Shown here: piece after piece, positions 18,098 to 26,952 of the stretch
How positions within the stretch are numbered: position 1 is the stretch's first letter
Layout of the letters: the number at the start of each line of letters is the position of its first letter
Assembly: GCF_009910325.1 (NCBI RefSeq)
Contig: NZ_SUMG01000019.1
Coordinates: forward strand, 1-47,999
Origin: Isachenkonia alkalipeptolytica
GTDB taxonomy: Bacteria; Bacillota; Clostridia; Peptostreptococcales; T1SED10-28
Direction of reading: 5' to 3'
Length of the DNA: 47,999 bases
Made by a program: the position numbers and the translations under genes
Notes under the pieces: generated by a model
The model's input: only the letters and a program-made list of their open reading frames with translations
The model's database searches: none
What the model was told of the DNA's origin: nothing

Positions 18098-19976
18098 TTC
18101 GATTCCCCCTTTTCCGCTGTTCTAAATATACCAGCAGTACGGAAATATCCGCCGGAGAAACCCCGGAAATCCGGGAAGCCTGTCCCACGGAATGGGGGCG
18201 AATGCTTTCCAGTTTTTGTTTTGCTTCCTTTCTCAGGCTATCGATTTGATCGTACACCACATCATCGGGGATCCGTTTGTTTTCCAGTTTTTTAAACTGC
18301 TCAATTTGTCGCAGTTGTTTTTTAATATACCCGTCATATTTTATAATCACTTCACACTGATCCTTGACATCCGCCATTAATTTTTTTGATTCCGGATACA
18401 GGGGTTCAATCACCTGATAATTAATTTCCGGTCTTTTCAGCAAATCGTAAAAGCTTAAGGTGGTCTCTATTTTTGAAGAGCCGATTTCCTCCAGTATGGG
18501 ATTGACCTCCCCGGGAGTAATTTTTTTCTTTTTTAATCCCTGAAGCTCCTTCTCGATCTCTGCTTTTTTTATCAGCAGCCGGTTATAACGTTCTTCCTGC
18601 ACCAGGCCGAGATCATAGCCTTTTTGGGTTAGGCGAAGATCTGCATTGTCCTGTCGTAGGACCAGGCGGTACTCCGCCCGGGAAGTCATCATACGATAGG
18701 GCTCATTTGTGCCCTTGGTTACCAAGTCATCAATCAACACCCCGATATAGGCTTCCGACCGGTCAAGAATTAAAGGTTCTTTCCCTAAGATCTTCATGGA
18801 AGCATTGATCCCTGCAACCAGTCCTTGAGCCGCCGCCTCTTCATATCCGGAGGATCCGTTAAACTGTCCCGCACTGTAAAGATTTTCGATGCTTTTGGTC
18901 TCTAGGGTAAGCTGCAGATCCGTGGGATCTATACAATCGTATTCGATGGCATAGGCCGGGCGCATGATTTCCGCCTTTTCTAATCCGGTGACGGAACGGA
19001 TCATAGCCACTTGTATTTCTTCCGGAAGACTGGAAGACATCCCTTGTAAATACATCTCTCTGGTATGGACCCCCTCCGGCTCTAAAAAAAGCTGGTGGGT
19101 CGGTTTGTCCGTAAATCGTACAATTTTATCTTCAATGGAGGGACAGTATCTCGGACCCACACTTTCCATATCCCCTCTATACATGGAGGAACGATAAATG
19201 TTTTCTTCAATAATTCTCTTAGTCTCCTCTGTAGTCCGCGTAAGCCAGCAGGAAATCTGTTCGATTTCCAGTGCTTCACTTAGAAAAGAGAAGGGTATGG
19301 TCTTTGCATCCCCTTCCTGTTCCGTCATTTTTCCGTAGTCCACGGAACTCCCATGTATTCTTGCAGGGGTTCCGGTTTTAAATCGCCTCATATTGCATCC
19401 GTAACTTCTAAGCTTTTCCGGCAATTCCCGGGTGGTGGCCAGTCCGTCGGGACCGCTTTCATAGTTCACTTCCCCCATAAAAATCCTGCTTTTTAAGTAC
19501 ACCCCTGTGGCCAAAATCACGGTTTTAGCATCATAAGCGGCTCCATTACGGGTTTTTACCCCCCGGACCTTCCCTTGGTCCATAATCAGGTCGATGACAT
19601 CCCCTTGTTTAAGGGTTAGATTCTCCTGGTCCTCCAGGGTTTGTTTCATCCCTAAATGGTACTGCAGTTTATCCGCTTGGGCTCTTAAGGAGTGTACCGC
19701 CGGTCCCTTTCCGGTATTTAACATTTTACTTTGAATAAAGGTTTTATCGGTATTTAATCCCATCTCTCCCCCGAGGGCATCCACCTCCCGCACAAGATGT
19801 CCTTTTCCCGTGCCGCCAATGGATGGATTGCAGGCCATCATCGCCACAGACTCTAAAGAAATCGTCAGGACTAAGGTTTTAAGGCCTAAGCGGGCCGCGG
19901 CCAGGGCCGCTTCACAACCCGCATGTCCGGCGCCAACCACCACGACATCATAATTACCTCCATGATAATAATTCAT
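18090..19976 (-). CDS. mnmG: tRNA uridine-5-carboxymethylaminomethyl modification enzyme MnmG
   Basis: The FAD/NADH enzyme (GidA) that, with MnmE, installs carboxymethylaminomethyl groups on wobble U34 of tRNAs. The 628-aa protein opens with the FAD-binding [21 protein letters not shown] segment and has the conserved blocks [22 protein letters not shown] (about 50-71) and [16 protein letters not shown] (about 365-380), plus a helical C-terminal domain that contacts MnmE. The ATG at 19976 is chosen because GGAGGAGAG lies just before it; the TTG 15 nt upstream is part of that ribosome binding region. Confidence 0.97.
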   Translation of the reverse strand: MNYYHGGNYDVVVVGAGHAGCEAALAAARLGLKTLVLTISLESVAMMACNPSIGGTGKGHLVREVDALGGEMGLNTDKTFIQSKMLNTGKGPAVHSLRAQADKLQYHLGMKQTLEDQENLTLKQGDVIDLIMDQGKVRGVKTRNGAAYDAKTVILATGVYLKSRIFMGEVNYESGPDGLATTRELPEKLRSYGCNMRRFKTGTPARIHGSSVDYGKMTEQEGDAKTIPFSFLSEALEIEQISCWLTRTTEETKRIIEENIYRSSMYRGDMESVGPRYCPSIEDKIVRFTDKPTHQLFLEPEGVHTREMYLQGMSSSLPEEIQVAMIRSVTGLEKAEIMRPAYAIEYDCIDPTDLQLTLETKSIENLYSAGQFNGSSGYEEAAAQGLVAGINASMKILGKEPLILDRSEAYIGVLIDDLVTKGTNEPYRMMTSRAEYRLVLRQDNADLRLTQKGYDLGLVQEERYNRLLIKKAEIEKELQGLKKKKITPGEVNPILEEIGSSKIETTLSFYDLLKRPEINYQVIEPLYPESKKLMADVKDQCEVIIKYDGYIKKQLRQIEQFKKLENKRIPDDVVYDQIDSLRKEAKQKLESIRPHSVGQASRISGVSPADISVLLVYLEQRKRGNRNV

Positions 19977-19991
19977 AAAACTCTCCTCCAA

Positions 19992-21377
19992 TTATTTTCC
20001 AATACAAAAATTTTCAAATATGTGATCTAAAATATCTTCCGATACCGTATCTCCCGTTACTTCTCCTAAACTTTCCCAGGCGTTTTTGAGATCCACCTCC
20101 ACAAAGTCTAAGGGCATACGATTTTCCAGGGCTTTGATTCCTTCCTCTAAACTCATGAGACCTTGACTGATGGCTTGTTGATGACGGGCATTCGTAATAA
20201 AGGGTTGTTCTTTGGAAAACCCATCCCCTTCATAAGCCATTTCTTCCAAAGCATCTTCCAAGGCTTCTAAGCCTTTGTTTTTCAGTAGGGAAATGCGAAT
20301 CAATTTTTTATCCCCGACAATACTTTTTATTCTCTCAAGATCGATGGCCTCTTCCAGGTCGGTTTTATTAATAATCACCAGGGCTCTTCGATCCTTGATT
20401 ATTTCAAGGAAATCATAATCCTCCCGGTCCAGTTTTTTGGACGCATCAATCATAAATATTACCAAATCCGATTGTTGAAAAATCTCCCGGGATCGCTGCA
20501 CGCCGATTTTTTCCACCGCATCCTCAGTATCTCTTATTCCTGCGGTGTCCAAAATTTTCAACGGAATTCCCCGGACATTTAACTGCTCTTCGATCACATC
20601 CCGGGTTGTTCCGGGGATATCTGTTACAATGGCCCGATTCTCCCGTAGAAGGGCATTCAATAATGAGGATTTCCCCACATTGGTTTTTCCCACAATCCCT
20701 GTCACAAGACCCTCCCGTAAAATTTTTCCGGTTTTCGCGGATTGTAGCAGGGTTTCAAAGCTTTCTTTTGCCTTGATACTCTTTTCAAGAAGGTGTTCCA
20801 TGGTCACTTCATCAATATCTTCTTCGGAAAAATCAATGGAAACTTCAATATGAGCCAGCATATCCTTGATAATTTCCTGAATTCCTTGAACCTCCTGGGA
20901 AAGGATCCCTTCAAACTGGCCCAGGGCCACGTCATGGGAAACATCGGTTTTCGCACTGATTAAATCCATAACCGCTTCCGCCTGAGACAGATCCAGCCGT
21001 CCGTTTAAAAAAGCTCGCTTGGTGAATTCCCCTTTTTCTGCCATCGCCGCACCCTGTTCCAGGACCAGCGCTAATATCTTACGAAGGGGTACCATCCCTC
21101 CATGGCAGTGGATTTCCACTAAGTCCTCTTTCGTATAGGTATTGGGGGCTTTCATATACACCGCCAGGACTTCATCGATCATCTCTTGGGTTTGAGGATG
21201 TAATATATACCCGTAAACCATTTTTCTCGGCTCCCAATCCTCTTTTCTCTTATGCCCCTTGGTGACAAATATACTTTTTAATATTTCCAGGGATTTGTCC
21301 CCGCTGATTTTGATGATTCCTATTCCCCCTTCTCCCAAGGGTGTGGAAATCGCGGCAATAGTCTCTTCTCTATACAT
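19992..21377 (-). CDS. mnmE: tRNA modification GTPase MnmE
   Basis: The GTPase partner of MnmG in wobble-uridine modification. The 461-aa protein has an N-terminal tetrahydrofolate-binding domain (about 1-120), a helical domain, an inserted G domain with Walker A GKTNVGKSS (about 226-234), DIPGTTRD (about 248-255), DTAG (about 270-273) and NKTD (about 335-338), and the diagnostic C-terminal motif FCIGK (457-461) with its catalytic cysteine. It leads the mnmE-mnmG-rsmG transcript, whose promoter region overlaps a Noc-binding palindrome. Confidence 0.98.
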   Translation of the reverse strand: MYREETIAAISTPLGEGGIGIIKISGDKSLEILKSIFVTKGHKRKEDWEPRKMVYGYILHPQTQEMIDEVLAVYMKAPNTYTKEDLVEIHCHGGMVPLRKILALVLEQGAAMAEKGEFTKRAFLNGRLDLSQAEAVMDLISAKTDVSHDVALGQFEGILSQEVQGIQEIIKDMLAHIEVSIDFSEEDIDEVTMEHLLEKSIKAKESFETLLQSAKTGKILREGLVTGIVGKTNVGKSSLLNALLRENRAIVTDIPGTTRDVIEEQLNVRGIPLKILDTAGIRDTEDAVEKIGVQRSREIFQQSDLVIFMIDASKKLDREDYDFLEIIKDRRALVIINKTDLEEAIDLERIKSIVGDKKLIRISLLKNKGLEALEDALEEMAYEGDGFSKEQPFITNARHQQAISQGLMSLEEGIKALENRMPLDFVEVDLKNAWESLGEVTGDTVSEDILDHIFENFCIGK

Positions 21378-21419
21378 AGGCTCACCTCTTTTTTATTCTA
21401 TTCCTTCATCTCTTGTACC

Positions 21420-21428
21420 ATTATATCA
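21420..21428 (-). promoter_or_regulatory. Extended -10 promoter of mnmE-mnmG-rsmG
   Basis: On the minus strand TGATATAAT is an extended -10 (TGn plus a perfect TATAAT, 21420-21425), 42 nt before the mnmE start. No good -35 is present at 17 nt; that position (about 21443-21448) is the centre of the Noc-binding palindrome. Confidence 0.6.
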
Positions 21429-21439
21429 AATAATCGATA

Positions 21440-21455
21440 AATTTCCCGGGAAATA
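21440..21455. promoter_or_regulatory. Noc-binding site (NBS)
   Basis: The perfect 14-bp palindrome ATTTCCCGGGAAAT (21441-21454) matches the core of the B. subtilis Noc site, and the 16-mer matches TATTTCCCGGGAAATA at 15 of 16 positions. It covers the -35 position of the mnmE promoter, so Noc could repress the run of genes that leads toward noc. Confidence 0.8.
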
Positions 21456-21501
21456 AATAATAAAATTATATTTCCTTTTTACGGCTATCCGATCCTTCCT
21501 C

Positions 21502-21530
21502 CCAGGAATACCGGTTCATCAAATTCCTGG
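21502..21530. repeat. Inverted repeat between jag and mnmE
   Basis: Perfect 8-bp arms CCAGGAAT (21502-21509) and ATTCCTGG (21523-21530) flank a 13-nt loop. It lies between the jag terminator and the mnmE promoter and has no U-run. It could be an operator or an RNA hairpin; no role is assigned. Confidence 0.5.
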
Positions 21531-21533
21531 ATA

Positions 21534-21559
21534 TAAAAAACCCAGTTTTCACTGGGTTT
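21534..21559 (-). terminator. Terminator of the rpmH-to-jag operon
   Basis: A perfect 9-bp stem AAACCCAGT/ACTGGGTTT (21551-21559 with 21538-21546, loop 21547-21550) is followed on the minus strand by a T-run. It starts 4 nt after the jag stop codon. Confidence 0.9.
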
Positions 21560-21563
21560 GGGG

Positions 21564-22187
21564 TTATTTCTTTTTCAATTCAATAATCACTCTTCGATTA
21601 GGGTCTTTTCCCTCACTGTAGGTTTGAATCCCCGGGATCTTTTGCAGGGTGGAATGAATAATTCTTCGTTCATAAGGGTTCATAGGCTCTAAGTATACCG
21701 GTCGATAGGTTTTTTTCGCTTTATCCGCCATTTTTTTTGCTAAACGCTTCAAGGTTTCTTCCCGTTTTTTTCGGTAGTTTTCCGTATCCATATAAACTTT
21801 CACATATCGATCCCGATCCTTGTTGATGGCTAAACTAAGAAGGTACTGAATCGAATCCAGGGTTTGGCCTCTTCTTCCGATCAAAAGTCCCATATTGGGT
21901 CCTTCTAAATCAATTTCCAAGGTATCCCCCTGTTTTTCAATATGCACGGTAACCGGAATATCCATGGCATCGAACATGGTCAGCAAAAACTTTTTTGCAT
22001 CGTCTTCTAAATCATCCTTTACCGTAAGTTCCACCTTTGCATCCTTTTGACCGATAATTCCCAAGAATCCATTTGTAGGATATTCCAGGGTTTTCACCGT
22101 TACCTGTTCCCTTTTTCGACTTAATTCTTCAAGTCCCTTTTCAATTGCTTCATCAATTGTTTTTCCCGTAGATTCAATGGTTTTCAT
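21564..22187 (-). CDS. jag: Jag/KhpB RNA-binding protein
   Basis: A 207-aa RNA-binding protein always found next to yidC in Bacillota. It has an N-terminal Jag domain (about 1-50, EEALEKGLEEL-like), a central KH domain with the GxxG loop in MGLLIGRRGQTLDSIQYLL (about 98-116) and a C-terminal R3H domain with NPYERRIIHSTLQ (about 169-181). KhpB with KhpA acts as an RNA chaperone linked to cell elongation in streptococci; the role here is inferred. The gene begins just after the yidC stop codon. Confidence 0.94.
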   Translation of the reverse strand: MKTIESTGKTIDEAIEKGLEELSRKREQVTVKTLEYPTNGFLGIIGQKDAKVELTVKDDLEDDAKKFLLTMFDAMDIPVTVHIEKQGDTLEIDLEGPNMGLLIGRRGQTLDSIQYLLSLAINKDRDRYVKVYMDTENYRKKREETLKRLAKKMADKAKKTYRPVYLEPMNPYERRIIHSTLQKIPGIQTYSEGKDPNRRVIIELKKK

Positions 22188-22188
22188 A

Positions 22189-22869
22189 TCAGTTAGAATC
22201 CCCTTTCATCGGTAATGAAGGTTTGTTAATAATTACCTGTTGAATGATTTGTGCCCCGCTATTGATTACCCAGTATAGGGTAAGCCCTGCAGGAAACCCA
22301 ACACCGATGGCATCGGATCCCATAACAAATATTAATACGGGGAAAAAATAGGTCATCATCTTTTGGGTTTGTTGTACTTCTTTTCCTGCGGACATAGTTT
22401 TACTTGAAAAATAGGTTAATGCCGCTGCGGTAATGGGTAAAATCCAGGTGTCCGGTTCCGATAAATTCGGCAACCACAAAAAACTGGTGTCCATTAACTC
22501 ATAGGCTTCCTGGGACATGGAAAAAACATAATTCCAGGGTTCCCGAAGGGCAGTAAACAGTCCAATAATGATGGGAAACTGTACCAGAAGGGGCAAACAT
22601 CCTCCCAAGGGATTCACATTATGCTCTTTATAAAGTTCCATCATCTTCGTGTTTAATTTTTCTTTATCGTTTTTATATTTTTCTTGAAGGGCCTTTACCT
22701 TAGGCTGAATTTCCTGCATGTTCTTCATGGATTTTGTCTGTTTAATGGTAAGGGGAAGCAAAATCATCTTTACGATAATGGTAAAGATAATAATGGAAAT
22801 CCCGTAGTTCCCTATCAAGTCATATACGAGTTTAAGTAGTGAACCCATGGGTTCGGCTAATATTGACAA
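22189..22869 (-). CDS. yidC: YidC/Oxa1/SpoIIIJ membrane protein insertase
   Basis: Inserts and folds membrane proteins with or without SecYEG. The roughly 226-aa protein has the five-helix Oxa1 core: a segment near 20-40 (YGISIIIFTIIVKMILLPL), the cytoplasmic charged hairpin (about 45-85), a segment at about 88-108 (LGGCLPLLVQFPIIIGLFTAL), and later ones near 140-205. There is no lipobox signal peptide, unlike SpoIIIJ of B. subtilis. A TTG at 22869 lies 8 nt after AGGAGG and is preferred to a TTG 6 nt upstream that nearly touches it. Confidence 0.93.
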   Translation of the reverse strand: MSILAEPMGSLLKLVYDLIGNYGISIIIFTIIVKMILLPLTIKQTKSMKNMQEIQPKVKALQEKYKNDKEKLNTKMMELYKEHNVNPLGGCLPLLVQFPIIIGLFTALREPWNYVFSMSQEAYELMDTSFLWLPNLSEPDTWILPITAAALTYFSSKTMSAGKEVQQTQKMMTYFFPVLIFVMGSDAIGVGFPAGLTLYWVINSGAQIIQQVIINKPSLPMKGDSN

Positions 22870-22888
22870 ATTCAAAACCTCCTAATCA

Positions 22889-23098
22889 TCACTTCAATGG
22901 ATCGTGGCCGCCTTTGTGAAAAGGATGACACTTGCTGATCCGACGGATGCTGAGTAGTAACCCTTTCAAAAATCCGTATTTTTGAAAAGCTTCCAAGCTA
23001 TATTGCGAGCAAGTTGGATAAAAGCGACAACTCGGTCTTTTCAGCGGCGAAATAAACCGTTGATAAAATCGAATCAACAAAATTGCAACTTTTTTCAT
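22889..23098 (-). CDS. yidD: Membrane protein insertion efficiency factor YidD
   Basis: A 69-aa protein with the full YidD signature: an N-terminal amphipathic stretch ([17 protein letters not shown]), [19 protein letters not shown] (about 23-41) and a C-terminal GGHDPL (about 63-68). It assists YidC-dependent insertion. Its ATG overlaps the rnpA stop codon by 1 nt (TAATG), and yidC follows within 20 nt, so the three genes are one translational unit. Confidence 0.96.
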   Translation of the reverse strand: MKKVAILLIRFYQRFISPLKRPSCRFYPTCSQYSLEAFQKYGFLKGLLLSIRRISKCHPFHKGGHDPLK

Positions 23099-23445
23099 TA
23101 CGCTTCCTTCTTTTTAATCATTTTTTTCTTGCGCAGTAAGTGCCTCATGGCACTTTCAATTTCCGCCATGGTAGAGTTCGCTGCGGTGTCCCGGGCAATA
23201 AACACCAAATCGTATCCGGTTTTAATAGAAGGATGGTTTTTCCGATAACTTTCTTTCATCCGGCGTTTTACTCGATTTCTTACCGTAGCTTTTCCTACTT
23301 TTTTAGAGACAGTAAAACCCACACGATTATATACTTCCTGGTTTTCCCGAATATAAATAATCAGTAACCGATTGGCCATAGAATTCCTCTGGCGGTATAC
23401 CTTTCGAAAGTCGCGATCCTTTTGCAGTCCTACGGTGGATTTCAT
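23098..23445 (-). CDS. rnpA: Ribonuclease P protein component
   Basis: The 115-aa protein subunit of RNase P, which helps the RNA subunit remove 5' leaders from tRNA precursors. The conserved block [14 protein letters not shown] is at about 57-70, and a central [14 protein letters not shown] stretch precedes it. The protein is strongly basic and has the usual length. The ATG follows GGAGGCAAAG. A terminator hairpin separates it from rpmH upstream. Confidence 0.97.
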   Translation of the reverse strand: MKSTVGLQKDRDFRKVYRQRNSMANRLLIIYIRENQEVYNRVGFTVSKKVGKATVRNRVKRRMKESYRKNHPSIKTGYDLVFIARDTAANSTMAEIESAMRHLLRKKKMIKKKEA

Positions 23446-23485
23446 TTCTTTGCCTCCAAGTCTTCCTAACAGTTAAACCTCTTTA

Positions 23486-23514
23486 CAGAAAAAGGCCGAC
23501 GTAAGTCCGGCCTA
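23486..23514 (-). terminator. Terminator or attenuator between rpmH and rnpA
   Basis: On the minus strand AGGCCG (23508-23513) pairs with CGGCCT (23493-23498) around a 9-nt loop, followed by TTTTTC. It overlaps the rpmH stop codon. As no separate rnpA promoter was found in the 40-nt gap, it probably works as a partial terminator that lowers rnpA relative to rpmH. Confidence 0.75.
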
Positions 23515-23646
23515 TGCTGATAAACTCTTTCTTCCCTTTAATCTACGTCTTCTTAAAACGTTCTGTCCATTTTTGTTTTTCATTCTTTTTCTGAAACCAT
23601 GTTCCTTTTTTCTCTGTCGAACTTTCGGTTGATACGTCATTTTCAT
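23512..23646 (-). CDS. rpmH: Large-subunit ribosomal protein bL34
   Basis: A 44-aa, very basic protein that reads [20 protein letters not shown] and ends GRKSLSA, the full bL34 pattern. It is part of the 50S subunit, near the exit tunnel. The ATG at 23646 is preceded by AAAGGAGGTGGCC; a second ATG two codons in is the usual start point in other species and is also possible. It is the first gene left of the origin and has a perfect consensus promoter inside the origin region. Confidence 0.98.
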   Translation of the reverse strand: MKMTYQPKVRQRKKEHGFRKRMKNKNGQNVLRRRRLKGRKSLSA

Positions 23647-23749
23647 AAAGGCCACCTCCTTTAAATCTTAAAAATCTATGGGTATTTTAACGGTTTTAAT
23701 TCAAGACCTATCAATATGAAGTCTCTAAATTTGCCCATACTACAGATAG

Positions 23750-23778
23750 ATTATACCAGCATTAACAGCCAGTGTCAA
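23750..23778 (-). promoter_or_regulatory. Consensus sigma-A promoter of rpmH
   Basis: On the minus strand a perfect TTGACA (23773-23778) and a perfect TATAAT (23750-23755) are separated by exactly 17 nt. The leader to rpmH is about 97 nt. It lies at the left edge of the DnaA-box array. Confidence 0.95.
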
Positions 23779-23798
23779 TAAACTTTATTGCCTCTTTC

Positions 23799-24169
23799 TG
23801 TGGATAGAATGTTGTAGCGGCTCTTTCTTTTTTGTGGATATCTTTTCCCTTTTTGTTGAATCTTTTAGGGATCTTTGATATTATTAGGGTACTTGTTGAT
23901 AACCGTGATTTTTGTGGACGGATTATCCACGTTATACACAATTTGTGCATAACCCTGTTGATAACTTCGGGTTTCGCCTGTATTCCATTTTATATCTTAT
24001 GTTTTTTTCCACAAACCCTTAAGATTCCCTACCCATTTTTAAGTTATCCCTAGAAGTTTCCACAGGATTATGACATAACTTCTGTATATTTTTTTTGACC
24101 TTTTACATGGAATCAATCTTAAATTATCCACTTTTTCTTCTTTATCTATGTGGAAAACCCTTGGGATAA
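23799..24169. other. oriC: Replication origin oriC, dnaA-upstream part
   Basis: The 566-bp rpmH-dnaA gap holds many DnaA boxes and close variants of TTATCCACA: 23799-23807, 23833-23841, 23894-23902 (TGTTGATAA), 23923-23931 (TTATCCACG), 23932-23940 (TTATACACA), 23944-23952 (TGTGCATAA), 23956-23964 (TGTTGATAA), 24124-24132 (TTATCCACT), 24149-24157 and 24161-24169. The strongest array is 23894-23964, with five boxes in 71 bp. This matches the upstream half of bipartite Bacillota origins. Gene strand also switches here, as expected at an origin. Confidence 0.93.
24095..24124 (+). promoter_or_regulatory. Probable dnaA promoter
   Basis: TTGACC (24095-24100) and TTAAAT (24119-24124) are 18 nt apart. 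A DnaA box, TTATCCACT (24124-24132), begins at the last base of the -10, so bound DnaA would block initiation, fitting autorepression. Confidence 0.55.
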
Positions 24170-24212
24170 TTTAAATTTTTACAATAAATATTTTTGAAAC
24201 GGAGGATTTTCT

Positions 24213-25586
24213 ATGGACAACTTACCTCAAATATGGCAAAAAGCCTTGGACAACATCAAAAACCGGCCGGAGATTACTGAGGTTAGCTTCGAAACCTGGT
24301 TAAAAACCATCAAACCCATCTCCCTGCAAAATGACACTCTGGTTTTCGGAGTCTACGATACTTTTACAAAGGGGATTTTAAAGAAACATTATCGAAGTTT
24401 TATTCAAAACATTATTAAGGAAATTACGGGAGAGGAATATAAAATTGATTTTGTCATTCCCTCCGAGGAGGACATCAACCCGAAAAACCATAAGAATGCC
24501 TCCCAGGATCAAGAACAAAAATCCAAGGAGGATTCCTTGGAAAATTCATTGAATCTGATTAAAGCCCAGGGACTTAATCCAAAGTATACCTTTGATACTT
24601 TTGTCATCGGTCATAGTAACCGATTTGCCCATGCAGCTTCCGTAGCCGTTGCAGAAACTCCGGCGAAAGCCTATAACCCTCTGTTTATTTATGGTGGGGT
24701 GGGTCTTGGAAAAACCCACTTAATGCATGCCATCGGTCAACATATTTCTCAAGTGGATCCGGAAAAACAGATCGTTTATATTTCCTCAGAAACCTTTACC
24801 AATGAGCTGATCAACTCCATTAAGGATGACCGCAATGTGGAGTTTCGAAACAAGTACCGAAACATCGATATTTTACTGATTGATGATATTCAGTTTATTG
24901 CGGGGAAGGAACGAACCCAGGAAGAATTTTTCCATACCTTTAATGCCCTGTATAATTCCAACAAACAAATTATTTTATCCAGTGACCGTCCCCCTAAGGA
25001 AATTCCAACTTTAGAGGATCGGCTGCGCTCCCGATTTGAATGGGGACTGATTGCCGATATTCAAGCCCCGGATTATGAAACACGGATTGCCATTCTTCGA
25101 AAGAAGGCCCAGCTGGAAGAAATTGAAGTTCCCGATGACGTGATGCTCTTTATCGCCAAGAAAATCAAGTCCAATATACGGGAGTTGGAGGGCGCATTAA
25201 TTCGTATTTTAGCCTATTCTTCCTTAACCAACAGTCCCATTAATATTGAACTGGCCAGTGAAGCCCTTAAAGAGATTTTCTCTTCCAAACATCGAGAATT
25301 AAATATTGACTATATTAAGGAAGTGGTGGCCAACAAATTTAACATTAAAATCGAAGATTTAACCTCTAAAAAAAGAACCCGAATTATCGCCTATCCCAGA
25401 CAAATCGCCATGTATTTATCCCGGGAACTGACGGACCTTTCCCTGCCCAAAATTGGTAACGAATTTGGAGGAAGGGATCATACCACGGTGATGCATGCCT
25501 GTGATAAGGTTTCCACGGATATTAAAAATGACCCGACCTTGAAGGATAAAATCGATTCCATTGTGAACGAGTTAAAAAACGATTGA
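24213..25586 (+). CDS. dnaA: Chromosomal replication initiator DnaA
   Basis: The AAA+ protein that binds DnaA boxes and opens the origin. The 457-aa protein has domain I (about 1-80), a polar linker (about 85-115), the AAA+ domain with Walker A GGVGLGKT (161-168) and Walker B LLIDDIQF (221-228), and DNA-binding domain IV with the signature [14 protein letters not shown] near 422-435. The ATG follows ACGGAGGA. It is flanked by the two halves of oriC and is followed by dnaN 244 nt later. Confidence 0.99.
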   Translation: MDNLPQIWQKALDNIKNRPEITEVSFETWLKTIKPISLQNDTLVFGVYDTFTKGILKKHYRSFIQNIIKEITGEEYKIDFVIPSEEDINPKNHKNASQDQEQKSKEDSLENSLNLIKAQGLNPKYTFDTFVIGHSNRFAHAASVAVAETPAKAYNPLFIYGGVGLGKTHLMHAIGQHISQVDPEKQIVYISSETFTNELINSIKDDRNVEFRNKYRNIDILLIDDIQFIAGKERTQEEFFHTFNALYNSNKQIILSSDRPPKEIPTLEDRLRSRFEWGLIADIQAPDYETRIAILRKKAQLEEIEVPDDVMLFIAKKIKSNIRELEGALIRILAYSSLTNSPINIELASEALKEIFSSKHRELNIDYIKEVVANKFNIKIEDLTSKKRTRIIAYPRQIAMYLSRELTDLSLPKIGNEFGGRDHTTVMHACDKVSTDIKNDPTLKDKIDSIVNELKND

Positions 25587-25651
25587 TTTCCACATCATCC
25601 TGTTAGTTATATGTTATTATATTGTTAATAAGTTTTAGGGACTTTGAAGCC

Positions 25652-25829
25652 TGTGGATATGTGTATAACTTATAAAACTTATGCCCTGCTTTATGAACAT
25701 GTGGATATCTTTGAAATAATGAGGTTTACACCCTTATCCACAAACCCACAGGCCCTACTGTTATTACTACTACAATTTATTATTGTATTTAGGTTAAAAA
25801 TAAAATATTAAAGGAGGCTTTTATCCACA
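25652..25829. other. oriC: Replication origin, dnaA-dnaN part with DnaA boxes and DnaA-trio unwinding element
   Basis: DnaA boxes lie at 25652-25660 and 25700-25708 (both TGTGGATAT), 25660-25668 (TGTGTATAA), 25734-25742 and 25821-25829 (both perfect TTATCCACA). Just after the 25734 box come a GC-rich patch (25751-25755) and seven triplets CTA CTG TTA TTA CTA CTA CAA (25755-25775), then an AT-rich tract (25776-25810). This matches the box, GC-cluster and DnaA-trio order of the B. subtilis basal unwinding system, so the duplex probably opens here. Confidence 0.88.
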
Positions 25830-25830
25830 C

Positions 25831-26937
25831 ATGCATATAATCTGTGATCAAAAAAAACTGCTAAAAAGCATTACCACGGTATTAAAAGGGATCTCCAGCA
25901 AAAGCACCATGCCCGTATTGGAAGGAATCTATATGGAAGCAAAGGACAATCACGTCAAGTTCATTGCAACGGATCTGGAACTGGGCATTGAAACCACTAT
26001 TGAAACCCAGGTGATTGAAGAGGGTGTGATGGTTCTAAATGCCCGATTATTAAATGAGATTACCCGGAAACTTCCCGGTTCTCAAGTGGAAATGAGAATC
26101 AAGGAAGACGGCAAGGTCTTTATCAAATGTGAACAGTCGGAGTTCGATCTGGTTAGTTATGAAACCGAAGAATATCCGGAACTTCCCCAGGTGGAAAAGG
26201 ATCAAATTGCAAAAATCCCCCGGGGACTTTTAAAAAATATGATCGAACAGACCACTTTTGCCGTCAGTCAGGATGAATCCCGTCTGATATTAACCGGAGG
26301 GCTTTTGGAAATTGAAGATACCACTTTAAGCATGGTGGCCTTAGACGGCTATCGATTGGCTCTTCGAAAAGGAGAGATCAAAGGCAGCCAAGACCATAAA
26401 GTCGTCATTCCTGGAAAAACCCTTAATGAAGTGGGACGAATCATCGATGAAGATTTAGAGACGGAGCTGCAAATACTTTTCACCGATAGTCACATTTTAT
26501 TTGATCTTGGCAATACCAAAGTAATTTCCCGACTCTTGGAGGGACAGTTTATTGACTATAAACAAATCCTACCCGATGAGCACCGGGTAGCCGTAGAGGT
26601 TTCCCGCCAAAGTCTGCTCCACAGTATTGAACGAGCCTCGCTGTTGGCAAAGGAAGGGAATAATCGTTTGGTGAAATTTAAAATTGAAGATCATCAATTA
26701 CACATAAGCTCAAACTCGGAACATGGACAGGTCCATGAGCAGATCGGTATTGACCAGCAGGGAGACGATTTAGAAATTGCCTTCAATGCAAAGTACCTAA
26801 TTGATGCCCTGAAGGTGATCGAAGAGGATGAAGTAAAGTTCCTGTTCACCTCGAATGTCAGTCCGGGGATTATTACTTCCACGGATAATAATCATTACAC
26901 CTACTTAGTCTTACCTGTAAGACTGTCGAATAATTAA
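25831..26937 (+). CDS. dnaN: DNA polymerase III subunit beta (sliding clamp)
   Basis: The ring-shaped processivity clamp. The 368-aa protein has the three-domain beta-clamp layout and length, with KFIATDLELGIET near 45-57, the central SRLILTGGLLEIE block (about 149-161) and a C-terminal TYLVLPVRLSNN, the latter part of the partner-binding pocket. The ATG follows AAGGAGG at an unusually long 13-nt spacing, and a perfect DnaA box (25821-25829) lies in the spacer. Confidence 0.98.
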   Translation: MHIICDQKKLLKSITTVLKGISSKSTMPVLEGIYMEAKDNHVKFIATDLELGIETTIETQVIEEGVMVLNARLLNEITRKLPGSQVEMRIKEDGKVFIKCEQSEFDLVSYETEEYPELPQVEKDQIAKIPRGLLKNMIEQTTFAVSQDESRLILTGGLLEIEDTTLSMVALDGYRLALRKGEIKGSQDHKVVIPGKTLNEVGRIIDEDLETELQILFTDSHILFDLGNTKVISRLLEGQFIDYKQILPDEHRVAVEVSRQSLLHSIERASLLAKEGNNRLVKFKIEDHQLHISSNSEHGQVHEQIGIDQQGDDLEIAFNAKYLIDALKVIEEDEVKFLFTSNVSPGIITSTDNNHYTYLVLPVRLSNN

Positions 26938-26952
26938 GAACGCAAGAAACCA

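Noticed and set aside
19977-19991. Longer mnmG start (TTG at 19991)
   Set aside because: The TTG is part of the TTGGAGGAG ribosome binding region for the ATG at 19976.
25417-25430. Second Noc-site-like palindrome in dnaA
   Set aside because: It matches the 14-bp Noc core at only 11 positions; a similar 11/14 sequence near 47226 in the ppx gene was rejected for the same reason.
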